From positions 1 through 6,761 of the forward strand of contig VAZT01000410.1 of the NCBI GenBank assembly GCA_005884825.1: a DNA stretch of 6,761 nucleotides, read 5' to 3'. Under the pieces are notes generated by a model, which did no database searches, was not told the DNA's origin, and saw nothing but the letters and a program-made list of their open reading frames with translations. Every line of letters starts with the position of its first letter. Within the stretch, counting starts at the first letter, position 1. The stretch comes from Alphaproteobacteria bacterium. GTDB lineage: Bacteria > Pseudomonadota > Alphaproteobacteria > ATCC43930 > CGMCC-115725. Shown here one piece after another: positions 4,271 through 6,761 of the stretch. A program made the translations under genes and the position numbers.

Positions 4271-6748
4271 TTAGTCAGCGGCGGCGCTCTGCGGCTGCCG
4301 CTCATAGCGCCGAGCCGGCGTATTGACCGGCTCGGTGAGCGGAGCGGCTCCGAACGAGGCGGCTTTCCGCTCGGCGGGCGCATTGGCGTAAAGCGTCGTG
4401 CGCTGGCGTGGCTCGCGCCCTAACGAGCGGATCAATGCCTCCATGCTCTCGGGCGGCATCTCCTGGCCGTACACTGCGCCCGCGGCCCGCGTGATGCTCT
4501 CGTTCATCAGAGTGCCGCCGAGATCGTTGGCGCCTGCTGCCAGACACGCAGCGGCGCCGCCGGTGCCCATCTTGACCCAGGAGGTCTGGATATTGGTGAT
4601 GACGGGGTGCAGCACGAGACGCGCCACCGCGTGCATCAGCACAGCCTCGCGGTAGGTCGGGCCGCGGCGGGCGCCTCCCTTCAGATAAATGGGCGTCTCC
4701 ATCGGCACAAAAGGCAATGGCACGAACTCGGTGAAGCCGCCTGTCCGGGCCTGCAACGCGCGGATGCGTAACAGGTGTCGGGCCCAGTGCTCGTAACGGT
4801 CGACATGGCCGTACATGATCGTGACTGTGCTGCGCAGCTCGGCGGCGTGCGCGGCTTCCATGACTTCGAGCCATTGGCCGGTCTTGATCTTGTCGGGGCA
4901 GATCACCGCGCGGACCTCGTCGTCGAGGATCTCGGCCGCAGTGCCGGGCAGCGAGCTCAATCCAGCCGCCTTCAGCTCGCGCAGGAAATCGGCGAGCGTG
5001 CGGCCGAGAGTCTTGGCGCCTTGCCAGATCTCGAGCGGCGAGAAGGCGTGGATGTGGATGTCGGGCACCGCTTCCTTGATCGCGCGGCAGACCGCAAGAT
5101 AGGTGGCGCCGGTATATTCCGGGTGAATCCCGCCCTGCATACAGACTTCGGTCGCGCCGCGGTTCCACGCTTCCTCGACCCGCCGCTGGATCTCCGGGAG
5201 ATCGAGGTCATAAGGCCGGCCGCGCAGATTTTCGCTGAGCTTGCCCTTCGAGAACGCGCAGAACTGGCAGCGGAAATAGCAAATGTTGGTGTAGTTGATG
5301 TTGCGGGTCACGACATAGCTCACCACGTCGCCATTGACCCGTTGCCGCAGCTCGTCGGCCGTCCGGCACACCGCATCGAACTCGTCACCGCGCGCCGCGA
5401 AGAGCCGGACTATATCCGCTTCGTTGAGCGTCTCTCCGGCCGTGGCTCGTTCCAGCGCCGCTGCCAGTTGCCCCTCACCCACCCAGCCCTGCGGGCTTGG
5501 TCCCCCCTCTCCCGCACTGCGGGAGAGGGTGACGAGCGAAGCGAGGCGGGTGAGGGGCGGTGGTTCGATACCGGCTCCGGGTACCCAATCGTCAGACCGC
5601 GCGAGCCCCTGCGCATCGATCGCGCGGAGCACCGCCGGGCGCAGCGCAGGATCGACCCAGCGGTCCAAGTCGCGCGCGTAGGCCGGGTAGATCGCCAGCC
5701 GCTCGACCAACATTTTGCCGGCTGCGGCGGTCTGCTCGGCCAGCCGGTCGAGTCCCGGCCACGGCCTCTCGGGGTTGACGTGATCGGGAGTGACCGGTGA
5801 GACGCCGCCCCAATCGTTGATGCCGGCGGCGATCATCTCGGCGAGCGCACCGGGGTTCAGATTGGGCGGCGCTTGGATGTTCATCGCCGGACCGAAGATC
5901 AGCCGCGCGACCGCAATGGTCCATAGATGATCGTCGAGGTCGGGCTCGGGCGCTTGCGCCATCCGCGTCCCGGGCTTGGCCCGAAAATTCTGTATGATGA
6001 TCTCCTGCAGGTGGCCGTAGCAGTCGTGCAGGTCGCGCAGCGTCAACAACGCCTCGATGCGCTCGCGCCGGGTCTCGCCGATGCCGATCAGGATGCCGGT
6101 GGTGAACGGCACCGCGGCCTCGCCGGCAGCGCGGATCGTATCGAGGCGTACCGCCGGGTCCTTGTCGGGCGAGCCGAAATGCGGCCCGCCGCGGCGGCGC
6201 AACCGCTCGGCCGCGCTCTCCAGCATGATGCCCTGCGAGACCGACACTGCGCGCAGCCTGTCGATGTCGGCGGGAGTCATCACTCCTGGGTTCAGGTGCG
6301 GCAACAGGCCGGTCTCGCGCAGCACCAGCCCCGCCATCTCGGCGAGGTAGGAGAGCGTGGTCTTGTGGCCGAGCCGCTGCAGCGCGTCGCGCGCCGCACC
6401 GTAGCGCAACTCCGGCTTGTCGCCCAATGTGAACAGCGCCTCGTGGCAGCCGGCACGCGCGCCGGCGCGGGCGATCTCCAGAACTTGCTCGGCGCCCAGA
6501 TAAGCAGGCTCGCCGGGGCGCGGCGGATGGGCAAAGGTGCAGTAATGGCAGACGTCGCGGCAGAGCTGGGTCAGCGGGATGAAGACCTTGCGCGAATACG
6601 ACACGAGGCCGCCATGCGCCCTGTCGCGCAGCGCCGCCGCAACCCTCATCAGCGACGGCAGATCAGAGTGATCGGCGAGCGCCAGCGCTTCGGCCGCCAA
6701 CAGACGCCGCCCGGCCTCGACGCGTGATACGATCTCGTCGGTGGTCAT
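4271..6748 (-). CDS. fbiC: FO synthase, CofG-CofH fusion (coenzyme F420 biosynthesis)
   Basis: FbiC makes FO, the deazaflavin core of coenzyme F420, from tyrosine and 5-amino-6-(D-ribitylamino)uracil with two radical-SAM domains: CofH attaches the tyrosine-derived group and CofG closes the ring. The fused form is known from actinobacteria and some other bacteria. With ATG 6748 the protein has 825 residues, close to the 856 I recall for the mycobacterial protein. The CofG domain (about 48-370) has the 4Fe-4S motif CRDVCHYC (Cys63, 67, 70), PHLNPGVM, GSPDKDP and WGGVSPVTPDHVNPERPWP. The CofH domain (about 433-795) has CYFRCQFC (Cys490, 494, 497), EVCMQGGIHPE, IHAFSPLEI, MYGHVD and QTSWVKMG. Residues 398-426 of the linker come from an in-frame palindromic repeat. 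A roughly 30-residue polar C-terminal tail is extra. The start is not settled: an in-frame TTG lies two codons upstream (6754), the frame is open to the window edge, and no clear ribosome site is visible. It heads a probable operon with the alcohol dehydrogenase. Confidence 0.95.
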   Translation of the reverse strand: MTTDEIVSRVEAGRRLLAAEALALADHSDLPSLMRVAAALRDRAHGGLVSYSRKVFIPLTQLCRDVCHYCTFAHPPRPGEPAYLGAEQVLEIARAGARAGCHEALFTLGDKPELRYGAARDALQRLGHKTTLSYLAEMAGLVLRETGLLPHLNPGVMTPADIDRLRAVSVSQGIMLESAAERLRRRGGPHFGSPDKDPAVRLDTIRAAGEAAVPFTTGILIGIGETRRERIEALLTLRDLHDCYGHLQEIIIQNFRAKPGTRMAQAPEPDLDDHLWTIAVARLIFGPAMNIQAPPNLNPGALAEMIAAGINDWGGVSPVTPDHVNPERPWPGLDRLAEQTAAAGKMLVERLAIYPAYARDLDRWVDPALRPAVLRAIDAQGLARSDDWVPGAGIEPPPLTRLASLVTLSRSAGEGGPSPQGWVGEGQLAAALERATAGETLNEADIVRLFAARGDEFDAVCRTADELRQRVNGDVVSYVVTRNINYTNICYFRCQFCAFSKGKLSENLRGRPYDLDLPEIQRRVEEAWNRGATEVCMQGGIHPEYTGATYLAVCRAIKEAVPDIHIHAFSPLEIWQGAKTLGRTLADFLRELKAAGLSSLPGTAAEILDDEVRAVICPDKIKTGQWLEVMEAAHAAELRSTVTIMYGHVDRYEHWARHLLRIRALQARTGGFTEFVPLPFVPMETPIYLKGGARRGPTYREAVLMHAVARLVLHPVITNIQTSWVKMGTGGAAACLAAGANDLGGTLMNESITRAAGAVYGQEMPPESMEALIRSLGREPRQRTTLYANAPAERKAASFGAAPLTEPVNTPARRYERQPQSAAAD
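5471..5557. repeat. Palindromic repeat inserted in frame within fbiC
   Basis: An 87-bp element bounded by a perfect 10-bp inverted repeat, CCCCTCACCC (5471-5480) and GGGTGAGGGG (5548-5557). Near its middle is a second perfect inverted repeat of 12 bp, CCCTCTCCCGCA (5505-5516) and TGCGGGAGAGGG (5518-5529), separated by one base. A small AGCCC/GGGCT stem lies at 5485-5497. Its length is 29 codons and it starts and ends on codon boundaries, so it encodes residues 398-426 of FbiC without breaking the frame. The encoded peptide starts PLTRLASLVTLSRSAGEGG and looks like translated repeat, not protein fold. Elements with this CCCTCTCCCGC...GCGGGAGAGGG core are familiar, from memory, as intergenic repeats of Rhizobiales-type genomes. 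No clear target duplication is visible at the edges. Confidence 0.82.
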
Positions 6749-6761
6749 CCCCAAGGGTCTC

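Noticed and set aside
4775..5800. A 341-codon open frame on the plus strand opposite fbiC
   Set aside because: It lies entirely antisense to clear FbiC domain sequence, has low-complexity Arg/Ala/Asp-rich composition and no recognisable motif.
5927..6727. A 266-codon open frame on the plus strand opposite the CofG half of fbiC
   Set aside because: It is antisense to strongly conserved CofG motifs and is explained by third-position GC bias.

Overview
The window reads as a piece of a GC-rich chromosome from a proteobacterium, most likely an alphaproteobacterium of the Bradyrhizobium/Rhodopseudomonas kind. This rests on recalled resemblance of the proteins to that group and on two dispersed palindromic repeats of types common there; no search was run. 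All the clear genes are chromosomal and metabolic. I see no integrase, transposase, CRISPR array, tRNA or rRNA.

Layout. The left third (1-2005) looks eroded. It holds the 3' part of a sensor histidine kinase gene (+), a frameshifted C-terminal remnant of a GDT1/UPF0016 (TMEM165-type) membrane transporter gene (+), a short hairpin-rich spacer, and a MetE-like (COG0620-type) methyltransferase gene (-) that has lost an internal N-terminal segment and its reading frame. A REP-like palindrome (2024-2102) separates that broken gene from an intact short-chain dehydrogenase/reductase gene (+, 2180-3148). The SDR gene converges, with only 3 bases between stop codons, on an intact zinc-dependent medium-chain alcohol dehydrogenase gene (-, 3152-4249). 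The alcohol dehydrogenase follows, 21 bases downstream and on the same strand, a gene for a two-domain FbiC (CofG-CofH fusion), the FO synthase of coenzyme F420 biosynthesis (-, 4271 to about 6748).

How the genes fit together. fbiC and the alcohol dehydrogenase are probably one transcript. FbiC makes the deazaflavin chromophore FO from tyrosine and 5-amino-6-ribitylaminouracil. The alcohol dehydrogenase and SDR both look nicotinamide-dependent, so any link to F420 is through co-regulation and is inference.

Most striking feature. An 87-bp palindromic repeat sits inside fbiC, exactly in frame. It adds 29 residues to the linker between the CofG and CofH radical-SAM domains and places a near-perfect GC-rich hairpin in the middle of the mRNA. 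I found no wholly new multi-gene system.
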